Shown piece after piece: positions 1-10,710 of a stretch of 64,000 nt of DNA (within the stretch, counting starts at the first letter, position 1; the number at the start of each line of letters is the position of its first letter). The stretch is from Acidobacteriota bacterium (GTDB lineage: Bacteria; Acidobacteriota; Holophagae; Holophagales; Holophagaceae). The DNA lies in assembly GCA_021794095.1 (NCBI GenBank), contig JAJYRN010000014.1, positions 22,065 to 86,064 on the forward strand, in the 5' to 3' direction. Below the pieces are notes generated by a model, which saw only the letters and a list, made by a program, of their open reading frames with translations, had not been told where the DNA came from and made no database searches. Position numbers and translations under genes: made by a program.

Positions 1-37
1 TGGCGGGCAGGGCGGGAAAGGCGGGGGCGGAGGTCAT
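1..37 (-). CDS. Start of a minus-strand gene cut by the window edge
   Basis: An ATG at 37 read leftwards gives MTSAPAFPALPA before the window ends. A Shine-Dalgarno-like CTGGAGG lies just upstream of it on the minus strand. Only about 12 codons are visible, so no function can be assigned. It is divergent from the DUF2344 gene that follows. Confidence 0.4.
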   Translation of the reverse strand, partial: MTSAPAFPALPA

Positions 38-243
38 GGCGTGCCTCCAGCTTGAACGAGGGCGCGGGGGAACGCAAAGACCTCCTCGGGGTCCTCCGGT
101 GCTGCCCCGGAAATTCAGCAGGAGGGGAGGGGCTTGAGCGAAAAGGGCTTCGATCCCCTTTCCGCCGCGCTTCCCACAGCGGATGTGGAAAACGGAGGAG
201 TTGTAAAGCTGCACAGACTCGGTTTCTTCACTATCCTGGGAGC

Positions 244-1368
244 GTGAGCAGGCAGGCCCAATCTTCCGGGAAACCGCCAGCCGTGCTGGCGCGGGAAGCC
301 CGCCTGACGGAGGTTCTCGAGGCCATGGCCGCGGCCGTGCCGAGCCGAGAGCCTGCGCTGTTGAGGGCCTTTCGCGAGGCGCTGACCCAGCGCCAAGTGT
401 TCCAGGCGGCCGCCCTTGTTCCGGACCTGGAACGGGCGGCCATGCTCGAAGATGCCTACGCCATCCTGCGGGAGGCGCGCCGGGAACTCACGGACTCTGA
501 GGAGATCCGCGCACTGACCGGAACCCTCGCGCCCCTCGCCACGCAGGCGCGCGCTCGGCGGGAGGCTCTGGGGCAGCTGGATGCGCGCAGAACCTCCATC
601 CGCTTCGCCTATGCCAAGCGCCCGCCGGTCCTCGATTTCGAAAGCGGCGATCTTCATCGCATCTTTCTTGCCGCCCTGCGATTGGAGGGTCTCCTGCTGG
701 CGCTGGACCTCAGCCAGCATCCGCGCCCGCTGCTGCAGTTGGGTCCGCCACTGCCCGCGGGCGTTGGCGGCGAGGTGGAGTGGGGCGAAGCGGTCTTCCG
801 CCTGTCGCCCGGGGACGCTGGACCCCTGCTGGCGCGTCTGGTGCTCCGCCTCCCGGAAGGCCTCGTTCTCCACCACTGGGAGGAACAGCCCGCCTATGCC
901 ACCGCCGTGGCGGAACTTGCGGATTCCGCCGAGTGGACATGGCGCTGCCCTCCAGAGGGGCTGGAGGCCGCGCGTTCGAGGGTGCTGGCGTTCCTGGCTG
1001 CCGACTGCTTCCCCTGGGACCGTTCCGGCAAGGTGGGCGGCCAGAAGCAGGAGAAGTCGGTGGATCTCCGTCCCCTGGTCACGGCGATGGACTGGGAGGA
1101 TGCTTGCCTCCGCATCACGACGCCCATGCAGGCCTTCGGCGCCACCAATCCGCTGAAAGCGCTGGGTGCCATCCTCGGCCTCGCCCCCGAGGCGATCCAC
1201 GGGCTAGTCCGCTCGCGCCTCCAGCTCCGCGCGGATCCGCGCCTCGCCCAGGGCGAACGCTTCGAGCCCAAGCTGCGCAATCTGTACGAGGACGCCGTGA
1301 TGCTGTCCGGTGGCTCCAACATCACGATCATCGAGGATGAGGATGACGAGCCGATGCGGCTAGGCTGA
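244..1368 (+). CDS. DUF2344 / TIGR03936 radical-SAM-associated protein
   Basis: This protein matches the DUF2344 family, which is found fused or adjacent to B12-binding radical SAM proteins; its biochemical role is unknown. The family pattern is visible: IRFAYAKRPPVLDF near the domain start, HPRPLLQLGPPLPAGV, then VDLRPLV, NPLKALGAILGL and the C-terminal PKLRNLYEDAVMLSGGSN followed by an acidic tail. The ORF is open from 52, but its first 60 or so residues look non-coding. I chose GTG 244; ATG 325, which has GGAGG 11 nt upstream, is a good alternative. No radical SAM partner is visible in this window. The 3' end overlaps the convergent ftsW by 9 bp. Confidence 0.75.
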   Translation: MSRQAQSSGKPPAVLAREARLTEVLEAMAAAVPSREPALLRAFREALTQRQVFQAAALVPDLERAAMLEDAYAILREARRELTDSEEIRALTGTLAPLATQARARREALGQLDARRTSIRFAYAKRPPVLDFESGDLHRIFLAALRLEGLLLALDLSQHPRPLLQLGPPLPAGVGGEVEWGEAVFRLSPGDAGPLLARLVLRLPEGLVLHHWEEQPAYATAVAELADSAEWTWRCPPEGLEAARSRVLAFLAADCFPWDRSGKVGGQKQEKSVDLRPLVTAMDWEDACLRITTPMQAFGATNPLKALGAILGLAPEAIHGLVRSRLQLRADPRLAQGERFEPKLRNLYEDAVMLSGGSNITIIEDEDDEPMRLG

Positions 1369-2478
1369 CCCCGCATCCTTGCTGATGGAGAGCAGGAGCC
1401 CCATGCAGATCAGGCTGGTGATGAGGCTGTTGGGGCCGAAGGAGATGAAGGGCAGGGGAATGCCCTTGTTCGGCGCCAGGGACAGCACCACGCTGATGTT
1501 CATCAGCGCCTGCACCACCAGCAGCAGCACGAAGCCCATGGCGCAAAGCTTGAGATAGGGATCCCCCACGCGCCGCGCAATGCGGTAGCCGCGCCAGAGA
1601 ATGCCGATGAAGAGGGCCAGCACCGCCACGGTGCCGATGAGTCCGGCTTCCTCGGCGATCACGGCGTAGATGAAATCCGTGTGCGCCTCGGGCAGGAAGA
1701 AGAGCTTCTGCTTCCCGGCGCCCAGGCCCACGCCCAGGAGGCCGCCATTGCCAACGGCCACGAGGCTCTGGAGGGCCTGGTGTCCCTTGCCGAGCGGATC
1801 GGCCTCGGGATTCAGGAAGCTCGTGATGCGGGCCATCCGGTACGGCGACAGCACCACGAAGGCGGTGCCGAGGGCGCCCAGGACCGGCAAGGCCACGGCG
1901 AAGATCCACTTGGGGGCGCCTCCGAGGAACACCACCATGAGCACGACGAACACGATGAGGAACGTGGTGCCGAAATCCGGTTCGCGCAGGATGAGCGCCA
2001 GGGGCACCACGAGGATGCCGAACAGGCCCATCAGCTTCGGCAGAGAATCCTGGCGCCGGGCCCAGGCCTCGCGATGGCGCACCATCCAGCCGGCGGTAAG
2101 GAGCACCGAGACGGGCTTGAAGAGTTCCGATGGCTGGATGCTCATGGGGCCGAAGCGCAGCCACCGGTGCGCACCATTGATGCGCGGGCCCAGGAACAGG
2201 ACCGCAGCCAGCAGCGAGAGCATCACCAGGTAGGTCACCTGGAGTGGCCGGGGATGGTCCTGGAGCGGGGCCAGTTCCACCTGTGACAGGACGAGCATGA
2301 GGCCCAAGCCGATGACACCTGCTACGAGCTGGCGCACGAGAAAGGTCGTGGCGGCGGCGTGGTGCTCGGAGGCCCGGATGGCCGAGGCGGAGTAGATCCA
2401 CACCATGCCGATCGCCATCAGCACCAGCGCCATCAGCGCCAGCAGGCGGTCCACCGGGCGCCGGACATCGGGCGTCAT
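1360..2478 (-). CDS. ftsW: Septal peptidoglycan glycosyltransferase FtsW
   Basis: FtsW is a SEDS-family inner-membrane lipid II polymerase of the division septum. About ten hydrophobic segments are visible. SEDS motifs include NGAHRWLRFG, QPSELFKP, REPDFGTT and the FtsW-like stretch KLFFLPEAHTDFIYAVIAEEAGLIG, which favours FtsW over RodA. The usual ISYGGSS loop near the C-terminus reads ISFGPNS here. At 372 aa it has normal length. The track ORF is longer (637 aa) because it runs antisense-free into glmM; the real start is the ATG at 2478, which overlaps the glmM stop (ATGA), so the two genes are translationally coupled. Confidence 0.9.
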   Translation of the reverse strand: MTPDVRRPVDRLLALMALVLMAIGMVWIYSASAIRASEHHAAATTFLVRQLVAGVIGLGLMLVLSQVELAPLQDHPRPLQVTYLVMLSLLAAVLFLGPRINGAHRWLRFGPMSIQPSELFKPVSVLLTAGWMVRHREAWARRQDSLPKLMGLFGILVVPLALILREPDFGTTFLIVFVVLMVVFLGGAPKWIFAVALPVLGALGTAFVVLSPYRMARITSFLNPEADPLGKGHQALQSLVAVGNGGLLGVGLGAGKQKLFFLPEAHTDFIYAVIAEEAGLIGTVAVLALFIGILWRGYRIARRVGDPYLKLCAMGFVLLLVVQALMNISVVLSLAPNKGIPLPFISFGPNSLITSLICMGLLLSISKDAGSA

Positions 2479-3794
2479 GCCAGGTCCAGATCCCGCCGGG
2501 CCGCGGCTTCCAGTTCCGCCAGGGCCTGGTTCACCCAGTCCGTCTCGCGCGCCTCCACCATGAGGCGGAGCTTGGGTTCCGTGCCGGACCAGCGCACCAC
2601 TTGGCGCACGCCGTGGCCCCAGCGGGTTTCCACGGCCCGCATGGCGTCGCTCAGGGCGGCACAGGCTCCGACCTCCTTGCGGGCATGGGCCTTCACGTTC
2701 ACCAGCCGCTGGGGCCAGGGCTGGAAGGTCCACTCCCACCGCGTGGCTTCGGGCCGGTGGAGCAGGGCACGCAGGATGGCGAGGGCCGTAGCGAGGCCGT
2801 CGCCACTGGGGCCCACGCGTTTCTGGATGACGTGGCCGGAGGCCTCCGCCGCCAGATCCCAGCCGCGCTTCCCCATCTCCCGGAGGAGGAATTTGTCCCC
2901 GACCGCCGTGCGGACGAAGGCGACCCCTGAGGCATCGAGCGCCTGTTCCAGCCCGCCATTGCTCATGAGGGTGCCCACCACGCCGGCAGGCGGATCCCCG
3001 GAGGCCAGGCGATCCTGGACCAGGAGCCACAGCATCTGGTCGCCATCCACTTCCCGCCCCTGGCTGTCCACCAGCAGGCAGCGGTCCCCATCGCCATCGA
3101 AGGCCACGCCCAGGTGCGCGCCGCGGGCCAGGACTTCGGCCTTGAGGGTCGCGAGGTGGGTGGAACCCACACCCACATTGATGCGCGCCCCATCCGGGGG
3201 CACTCCGATCCAGTGGAGGCGGCCGCCCCGGAAGAGGGACCTCGCGGCTTCGGCGGTGGCGCCATGGGCGCAATCCAGGACGAGCCCGAAATCCTCCGGC
3301 AAGGTGATGCCACCAAGGTGGGCGAGGTAGGGCTGGAGATCGAGCCGCTCGGGCTGGCGTGGGGCCTGGATAGGTGCGGGCAGGGCCTCGAAGGCGGCCT
3401 CGATGGCGCGTTCCTGGTCCTCCTCCAGTTTCTCGCCATGTTCGTTGAAGCCCTTGAGGCCGTTATCCTCCGGCGGGTTGTGGCTGGCGGAGATCATCAG
3501 GCCCCAGGTCTTGGCGCCTTCCAAGGTCAGGCGTTCGACGGTCCAGGCCACAGCGGGCGTGGGGGCCAGGCCCAACTGAGCCACCTCGAGATGCGAGCCC
3601 ACTCCGGCGATGAAGGCCTCCGCCAAGGGGACAGAGCTGATTCGCGGATCCCAGCCCACCACCAGTCGTTCGACGCCCGCTTCCCGTGCGACCTGGGCCC
3701 AGGCCGCACCCCAGCGGACCGCCTCGTCGAGGGTGAGGGGAGGGCGCAAGGCCACGCCGCGAATGCCGTCTGTGCCGAAGTAGCGAAGTGTCAT
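2475..3794 (-). CDS. glmM: Phosphoglucosamine mutase GlmM
   Basis: GlmM converts glucosamine-6-phosphate to glucosamine-1-phosphate, a step toward UDP-GlcNAc for cell-wall synthesis. The start MTLRYFGTDGIRG is the family N-terminal signature. ISASHNP carries the phospho-serine (about Ser104), DGDGDR is the Mg-binding loop, and RWSGTEPKLRLMVE is the C-terminal phosphate-binding loop. Length (439 aa) is typical. It lies between folP and ftsW on the same strand, 9 bp after folP and overlapping ftsW by 4 bp, so it is probably in one operon with these wall and folate genes. Confidence 0.95.
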   Translation of the reverse strand: MTLRYFGTDGIRGVALRPPLTLDEAVRWGAAWAQVAREAGVERLVVGWDPRISSVPLAEAFIAGVGSHLEVAQLGLAPTPAVAWTVERLTLEGAKTWGLMISASHNPPEDNGLKGFNEHGEKLEEDQERAIEAAFEALPAPIQAPRQPERLDLQPYLAHLGGITLPEDFGLVLDCAHGATAEAARSLFRGGRLHWIGVPPDGARINVGVGSTHLATLKAEVLARGAHLGVAFDGDGDRCLLVDSQGREVDGDQMLWLLVQDRLASGDPPAGVVGTLMSNGGLEQALDASGVAFVRTAVGDKFLLREMGKRGWDLAAEASGHVIQKRVGPSGDGLATALAILRALLHRPEATRWEWTFQPWPQRLVNVKAHARKEVGACAALSDAMRAVETRWGHGVRQVVRWSGTEPKLRLMVEARETDWVNQALAELEAAARRDLDLA

Positions 3795-3803
3795 GGCTCC
3801 AGA

Positions 3804-4619
3804 TTACCCGATGACATGGGTCCGGAAGATGCGGCAGCCCCAGGATGCGGCCTCGGCGTGGGCCGCCACTGTCAGAGCATCCCGCTCTAGCGGGGGCAGG
3901 GCGGGATTCCCCGACCGCCAGGCGAGAAAGCGCTTGCGGGAAACGCCAAGGCAGATGCGGTCCGCCGGCCATCCGAGGCGTTCCGGCAAGGTGGGCAGGG
4001 CTTCCCAAAGGGCGAGATCCTCCGCGAAGGTCGTCCCGAAGCCGAAGCCAGGATCCAAGAGGATGCGGCCGGGCTGGATGCCTGCGGCCTGCAGGCGGTC
4101 CCGCGTCGCGATCAATTCGCCGATGGCGCGGTCGGCCGTCGCGGCGCCTCCATCGCCATAGGGGGGCATGAGGAATCCCTGGCCCACCTGGCGGCTCCGC
4201 ATGGCGATGAGTCCGCACGCGGTGGTCTGGGCCAGATCGCGCATGGCGGGATCCGCAAAGCCGGTCACATCGTTGAGCACCGAGACGCCTGCGTCCAGGG
4301 CGCGGGCGGCCACGGCGGCGTGGCGCGTGTCCACGCTCAGGGGCAGGCGCGGGTGCTCCCGGCGCAGGTGCGCGAGGACGGGCGCGAGGCGGGCCCACTC
4401 TTCCCCAGGATTGAGTGGAGCCGCGCCCGGGCGGGTGCTTTCCGCGCCCAGGTCCAGCATCCCGGCGCCCGCTGCGGCCAGCTCGGCTGCGTGGGCGAGG
4501 GCCGCGCCCGGATCGAGGAACCGGCCGCCATCACTGAACGAATCCGGGGTGATGTTCAGGATGCCCAAGAAAAGGGGCCCCCGTTGCAGAAGGGGGCCCC
4601 AATCGAACGGTGGCGTCAC
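3804..4619 (-). CDS. folP: Dihydropteroate synthase FolP
   Basis: FolP condenses p-aminobenzoate with hydroxymethyl-dihydropterin pyrophosphate in folate synthesis and is the sulfonamide target. The hallmark LGILNITPDSFSDGG is at residues 18-32, followed by DLGAESTRPGA and the later LLDPGFGFG and GVSRKRFL motifs. At 271 aa it is full length. It starts 2 bp after the ftsH stop, and the order ftsH-folP-glmM is a common bacterial arrangement. Confidence 0.94.
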   Translation of the reverse strand: MTPPFDWGPLLQRGPLFLGILNITPDSFSDGGRFLDPGAALAHAAELAAAGAGMLDLGAESTRPGAAPLNPGEEWARLAPVLAHLRREHPRLPLSVDTRHAAVAARALDAGVSVLNDVTGFADPAMRDLAQTTACGLIAMRSRQVGQGFLMPPYGDGGAATADRAIGELIATRDRLQAAGIQPGRILLDPGFGFGTTFAEDLALWEALPTLPERLGWPADRICLGVSRKRFLAWRSGNPALPPLERDALTVAAHAEAASWGCRIFRTHVIG

Positions 4620-4621
4620 GG

Positions 4622-6553
<1,932 letters not shown>

Positions 6554-6556
6554 AAG

Positions 6557-7576
6557 TCACTCCTTGGGGACAGACCCCACTGGTCCACCAGTGTACCCCG
6601 GCCCGGCCAGGGGGTCGCCTTGCCTTAGATGCAGGAACGGGTTCCCAGGTTCAGGACTTACGCAGAAGTTCCCCCATGTCAGGGGTCTCCGGGTGCGCAT
6701 GTGGCCCGAGAGCCAGGGCGCGAGGCCCCGCAACAGGGATGCTTCCAGCGGACGGCCAAGTTCCCGGAAGGCGGCTTCGAGGGTCCAGCGGAGTTCCAGC
6801 TCCGGCCAGGCCCCGGCCGCGAAAACCACCCCGTCCTCCTTGATCCACCAGCGGGTGCCGCGCCAGGAGGCCACCAGCTGGTGGGCCAGGGCCTGGGCTT
6901 CCTCGGCCTGGCGGTGGGTTTCGAAGAGATGCCGGTCCAGGTCCGGCGCCTCGCGGCGGATCTCCTCCAGGAGCGTCCGCCAGCGGTTGCGGGCGGTGAA
7001 GGGCTCGGCGTTGGTGGGATCTTCCCGCCAGGGCACCCCGCGCTGCCGGAGGTAGTCCCGGAGTTCACCCCGCCGGCACTCCACCAGCGGGGACCACCGC
7101 ACACCCTGGCGTGGCGCCAGGGGCCGGAGGCTGCCCAGGCCCCCGCCCCGGGCGAGGCGGATGAGCACGGTCTCGGTGTGGTCGTCGAGGGTGTGCCCCG
7201 TGGCCACGGCCCCGGCGCCGGTGCCCGCGGCCTCCTGGCGCAACCAGTCCCAGCGCAGTTCCCGGGCGGCCATCTCCACGCCGATGCCCCGGTCTGCGGC
7301 ATGGGCCTTCACGCCGAGGCTGGCCTCCGCCAGGTCCAGATCAAGCCCGCGGCAGAGCTGGCGCACGAACTCCGCGTCCGCCTCGGCATCGGGCCGGAGG
7401 CCATGGTCCGCATGGGCCACTGTCAGCTCCAGTCCCAGGCTCTTCCGCAGGGCCCAGAGCAACACCAGCAGCGCCACCGAATCCCCGCCCCCCGAGCAGG
7501 CCACCAGCACCCGGCCCGACACGCCGTCGCCCCGGCGCTGGATCTGCGCGAAAAGGTCGGATTCGAAGCGCTTCAT
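6557..7576 (-). CDS. tilS: tRNA(Ile)-lysidine synthetase TilS
   Basis: TilS converts cytidine-34 of the CAU anticodon of tRNA-Ile2 to lysidine, which is essential for AUA decoding. The PP-loop motif CSGGGDS is at residues 27-33 of the 339-aa form. HADHGLRP, GHTLDDHTETVLIRLARG and RNRWR are further family signatures. I start at MKRFESD (7576); ATG 7612, giving MFKIRALDYLGD extra residues, is possible. The longer track ORF adds an unconvincing proline/serine-rich leader. The gene feeds directly into ftsH. Confidence 0.92.
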   Translation of the reverse strand: MKRFESDLFAQIQRRGDGVSGRVLVACSGGGDSVALLVLLWALRKSLGLELTVAHADHGLRPDAEADAEFVRQLCRGLDLDLAEASLGVKAHAADRGIGVEMAARELRWDWLRQEAAGTGAGAVATGHTLDDHTETVLIRLARGGGLGSLRPLAPRQGVRWSPLVECRRGELRDYLRQRGVPWREDPTNAEPFTARNRWRTLLEEIRREAPDLDRHLFETHRQAEEAQALAHQLVASWRGTRWWIKEDGVVFAAGAWPELELRWTLEAAFRELGRPLEASLLRGLAPWLSGHMRTRRPLTWGNFCVSPEPGNPFLHLRQGDPLAGPGYTGGPVGSVPKE

Positions 7577-7698
7577 GTCACCAAGGTAGTCGAGGGCACG
7601 GATCTTGAACATGCCGGGCGAAGAACCAGGGCTTGACGGCCCGTCTTGCCGGACGACACGCTGGGGCATTCCTCGTTCCATCACCGAAGGAGTTCTAC

Positions 7699-9987
7699 GT
7701 GGCCCCTGCCTCCAGGAGACCGAAGGGACGCCCTGGCCGTCTCGCGCGGAGCCTGAGCCTGCTGCTTGTCCTGGCTACGGTCCTGCCTCTGCGGGCCCAG
7801 GAGGGGGGCTGGGCCACCTTCCTGGAGGCCTGGCGAAAAGCCAGGCATGGGGCCGTGAATTTGCTGGCGCCTCAATCCTGGCTGACCCTGGACCGCCGCG
7901 TCGCCGACGGGGAGATGCTCCGCCTCACGACGACCGGGGATGTCTGGATCGAGCCGCTGGACGATCCGGCCCTCGACCGGCTTCGCAAGGCCCGGGACTG
8001 GTCCGGCGCCTCCCACTGGCTCCTCCTGGACCGGAATGGCCAGATCCTGGACGAGGGGACAAGCCCGCCCACGGGCACAGTCCTCCGGGATGCTCTGCTC
8101 GCCGAAGGGATTCAGCCCACCTGGGAATCCCTGGACCGCTTCCTCCGGCTTTATCCGGATCACGGAACGGCGCTTTCCTTGCGGCTGAATCTGGCGACCC
8201 GGATGGCCCGGATCCGCTTCCGTGCCCTGGAAAGGCAGGGGGGCGCCGATGGGCTGAAGCTGTTGCCCGGCAGCCGCTGGCCGCGGCTGTCTCCCGCCCG
8301 GATCCTGGATCCCGTCAAGGCCGCTGGATGGGACCGGGAGGTCGCCGACACCCTGAATCGCCTGGCCCAGCTTCCGGATGCCTGGCGTCTGGGGAGTGAT
8401 AGCTGGTTCCGGTTCTGGCTGAATGCTTACGGTTCCGCCGCTGGACCGGATCTCCAGCCGGGACTCTCGAAGCTCCGGGATTCCCTGGCGGAGGCCTGGC
8501 AGCGGTTCCCGGATTCGGGAAGCGCGGACGCCCTCCCTGGTCAGGGGCCAATGCTGGTCGGGAACCTGGGCGAGCTGTGGCTGGCCTGCAGCCGTGCGCT
8601 CCTAGGGGACACGCAGGAGGTACCCGACCTGCCATCCTGCACACCCGTTCCTGGGCGGACCTGGCCCTCGGCAGGGATGGTACGAGACCTCGCCTTCCAG
8701 GGATCCACCTTTCTCGACTGGAACCATCTGCTCACGACCCTCGACCGGATCCCGGTCGCTCCCCCTACTGTGGATTCCGGGAGGAAGGCCTGGGAGGAAT
8801 GGCGGGAGATCCAGGGAACCCTCGCCTTCTGGAGACTGATGGCCCTCTCCGAATTGCAGCGATGGCCTGATGCGATCGGCGTGCTCCAGGACATGCGTCG
8901 GGGGGCCGGTTCCGGGTGGGATGGCCTCCGGGCCAGCCTGCGGAGCCTCTACGGGAAGTCCGCCCAAGGCCCGGGAAAGCCTGCCCCGGTCGAAGTGCCT
9001 CCCGCGCCCCAGGGGTTCCTGGCGGTACTCGACCTTCCCGCCCTCCCCGACACGCCATTGCCGCCCCCACGGCCTTCCCTCCGGTTCCTCGTCTGGGGGG
9101 CGCCGGCCTGGATGGCCCGATGGCCGGCCCTCCGGGTCACTGGGGATCTGGCAACCTTCGGCCCCGGGGAATGGAAAGAGGAGGCTCCGAACGCCGCCGA
9201 TACCGCACGGATGCGCGCCGCGGGATTTCCTGCCACGGGGTGGGCCGTGTTCCGGGGCCCGGCCGACCTTCTGGCCCGGGGCGATTCGGCCCCGGACCCG
9301 GCCCGGCTTGACCTTCAACTCAGGGCGGTGGCCCCCTCCCGCATCGAGGTGCTCGATGCCTTCCTTGTTCAGCATCCGGATAACCTCGATGCCCACCGGG
9401 AGCGGTATGACCTCGCCCGGGCCCGCATGCCCCTGGCTGCCCTCGAGGGGCGGATGCAGGAGGATGCGGCGGCGGCCTGGCTGCCGCTGGATTTCGCCCC
9501 CGAGGCCCCCTGGATCTCGGACCTGGAAGGCTGGCGCGCCCGGGCGGGGAAAGTCATCCCGCCGCTGCGCGCAGCGCTCGAACGCTGGCCCGACAATGCC
9601 TACCTCTGGCGGGCCTGGGTGTCCTGGTCAGCCTTCCTGCCGCGTCCTCCATCGGTGCTCGGCCTCGCCACGGATATCCCCGTCTTCGGATCCCGCGCGG
9701 TCTGGGCGGCCGGACTACCCGCCCAGGTCCATCGGGCGATCGCGCGGGAATGCCGACAGACCCGGCACTTCCAGGACATGGCCGACTGGTTCCAGGGCGC
9801 CTGGGCCGAGGTGCAGTCCAGAGATTGGAAGTACCGTCCCGATCGGGCGTCCATGGACCAGGAGACGGCGATCTACGAGGGCTACCGCGAAGCTCTCCAG
9901 GGCCTTGGGAGGGGCTCGGAGCGGACCGCGCTGGAACACGCCTGGTCCGTCCACGAGGCCGGGTATCCCAAAGCTGCGACGCGCTGA
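7699..9987 (+). CDS. Secreted protein of unknown function, Trp-rich, 762 aa
   Basis: I do not recognise this protein. GTG 7699 is chosen because AAGGAG (7687-7692) lies 6 nt before it. The N-terminus has a basic stretch, a hydrophobic core LSLLLVLATVLPLRAQ and a likely signal-peptidase site around residue 34, so it is probably exported. The mature protein is rich in Trp and Pro and shows an oxidoreductase-like WLLLDRNGQILDEG segment near residue 110. A C-terminal half with HPDNLDAHRERYDLAR and ALERWPDNAYLWRAW resembles degenerate TPR helices. No enzymatic motif is evident. It is divergent from tilS and convergent with bshB1, separated from the latter by 3 bp. Confidence 0.8.
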   Translation: MAPASRRPKGRPGRLARSLSLLLVLATVLPLRAQEGGWATFLEAWRKARHGAVNLLAPQSWLTLDRRVADGEMLRLTTTGDVWIEPLDDPALDRLRKARDWSGASHWLLLDRNGQILDEGTSPPTGTVLRDALLAEGIQPTWESLDRFLRLYPDHGTALSLRLNLATRMARIRFRALERQGGADGLKLLPGSRWPRLSPARILDPVKAAGWDREVADTLNRLAQLPDAWRLGSDSWFRFWLNAYGSAAGPDLQPGLSKLRDSLAEAWQRFPDSGSADALPGQGPMLVGNLGELWLACSRALLGDTQEVPDLPSCTPVPGRTWPSAGMVRDLAFQGSTFLDWNHLLTTLDRIPVAPPTVDSGRKAWEEWREIQGTLAFWRLMALSELQRWPDAIGVLQDMRRGAGSGWDGLRASLRSLYGKSAQGPGKPAPVEVPPAPQGFLAVLDLPALPDTPLPPPRPSLRFLVWGAPAWMARWPALRVTGDLATFGPGEWKEEAPNAADTARMRAAGFPATGWAVFRGPADLLARGDSAPDPARLDLQLRAVAPSRIEVLDAFLVQHPDNLDAHRERYDLARARMPLAALEGRMQEDAAAAWLPLDFAPEAPWISDLEGWRARAGKVIPPLRAALERWPDNAYLWRAWVSWSAFLPRPPSVLGLATDIPVFGSRAVWAAGLPAQVHRAIARECRQTRHFQDMADWFQGAWAEVQSRDWKYRPDRASMDQETAIYEGYREALQGLGRGSERTALEHAWSVHEAGYPKAATR

Positions 9988-9990
9988 CGA

Positions 9991-10710
9991 TCAGGCCGGA
10001 CTCTCCAGTGCCGTCAGAAGCCGCAGCAGAGCCGGGGGCACGGGCTTCTCGCACCAGAGCGCCTCGGCCCAGTCGCACATCCGGAGCGAGCCCCAGTGCA
10101 TGGCCCGGCCGAGAACGCCCCGGCGGAAGGCAGGATGTGCGATGCGGGTGGGCGGCTGGTCGGGATCCTGGTTGAACTGGCTGCCGAAGGCGTCGAAGGC
10201 GGCCATGCGGCGCTCCCACACGGCGCTCACATCCACCAGGAGGTCCGGCGCGCCTGGCTGCTCGCCGCCCACCCAGGCCAGGGCCTCGGGCCGCCAGGGC
10301 TCGCCCGGACAGGGGTAGTTCCGCAGCCCCGCATAGTAGGCCGCCTCGCGGCCCAGCCGGTGGGCGCGGCGGTGATCCGGGTGCCGATCTTCGGGCGCGG
10401 GCAGGATGAGCACCTTCGGCCGCAGGCGTCGGAACTCGGCCATGAGCCGCACCCGGAAGGCTTCATCCTCCGTGAAGCGGCCATCGGGGAAGTCCAGGAC
10501 GATCCGCTGGACGCCCAGAATCTGGGCCGCTTCCTGGGCCTCGGCGCGGCGGGTTTCCGGCGTGCCCCGGGTGCCCAGGTCGCCCGCGGTGAGATCCAGG
10601 ATGGCGGCCGCGAGCCCCCGGTCCGCCGCCAGGGCGAGGATGCCGCCCACATGGACCTCCGCGTCATCGGGATGGGCGCCGAGCACCAGCAGGTCGAGTC
10701 CGCCCCTCAT
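9991..10710 (-). CDS. bshB1: Bacillithiol biosynthesis deacetylase BshB1 (PIG-L family)
   Basis: This is a zinc-dependent N-acetylglucosaminyl-malate deacetylase, the second step of bacillithiol synthesis. The PIG-L metal motif AHPDDAEVHVGG sits at residues 10-21 and the second ligand set is HPDHRRAH. LTAGDLGTRGTPETRRAEA and FGSQF are typical of the BshB1 group. It is 239 aa long. The start ATG overlaps the bshC stop (ATGA), so it is co-translated with the putative cysteine ligase. The track ORF is extended upstream by reading through bshC out of frame; that part is an artefact. No bshA is visible in the window. Confidence 0.88.
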   Translation of the reverse strand: MRGGLDLLVLGAHPDDAEVHVGGILALAADRGLAAAILDLTAGDLGTRGTPETRRAEAQEAAQILGVQRIVLDFPDGRFTEDEAFRVRLMAEFRRLRPKVLILPAPEDRHPDHRRAHRLGREAAYYAGLRNYPCPGEPWRPEALAWVGGEQPGAPDLLVDVSAVWERRMAAFDAFGSQFNQDPDQPPTRIAHPAFRRGVLGRAMHWGSLRMCDWAEALWCEKPVPPALLRLLTALESPA

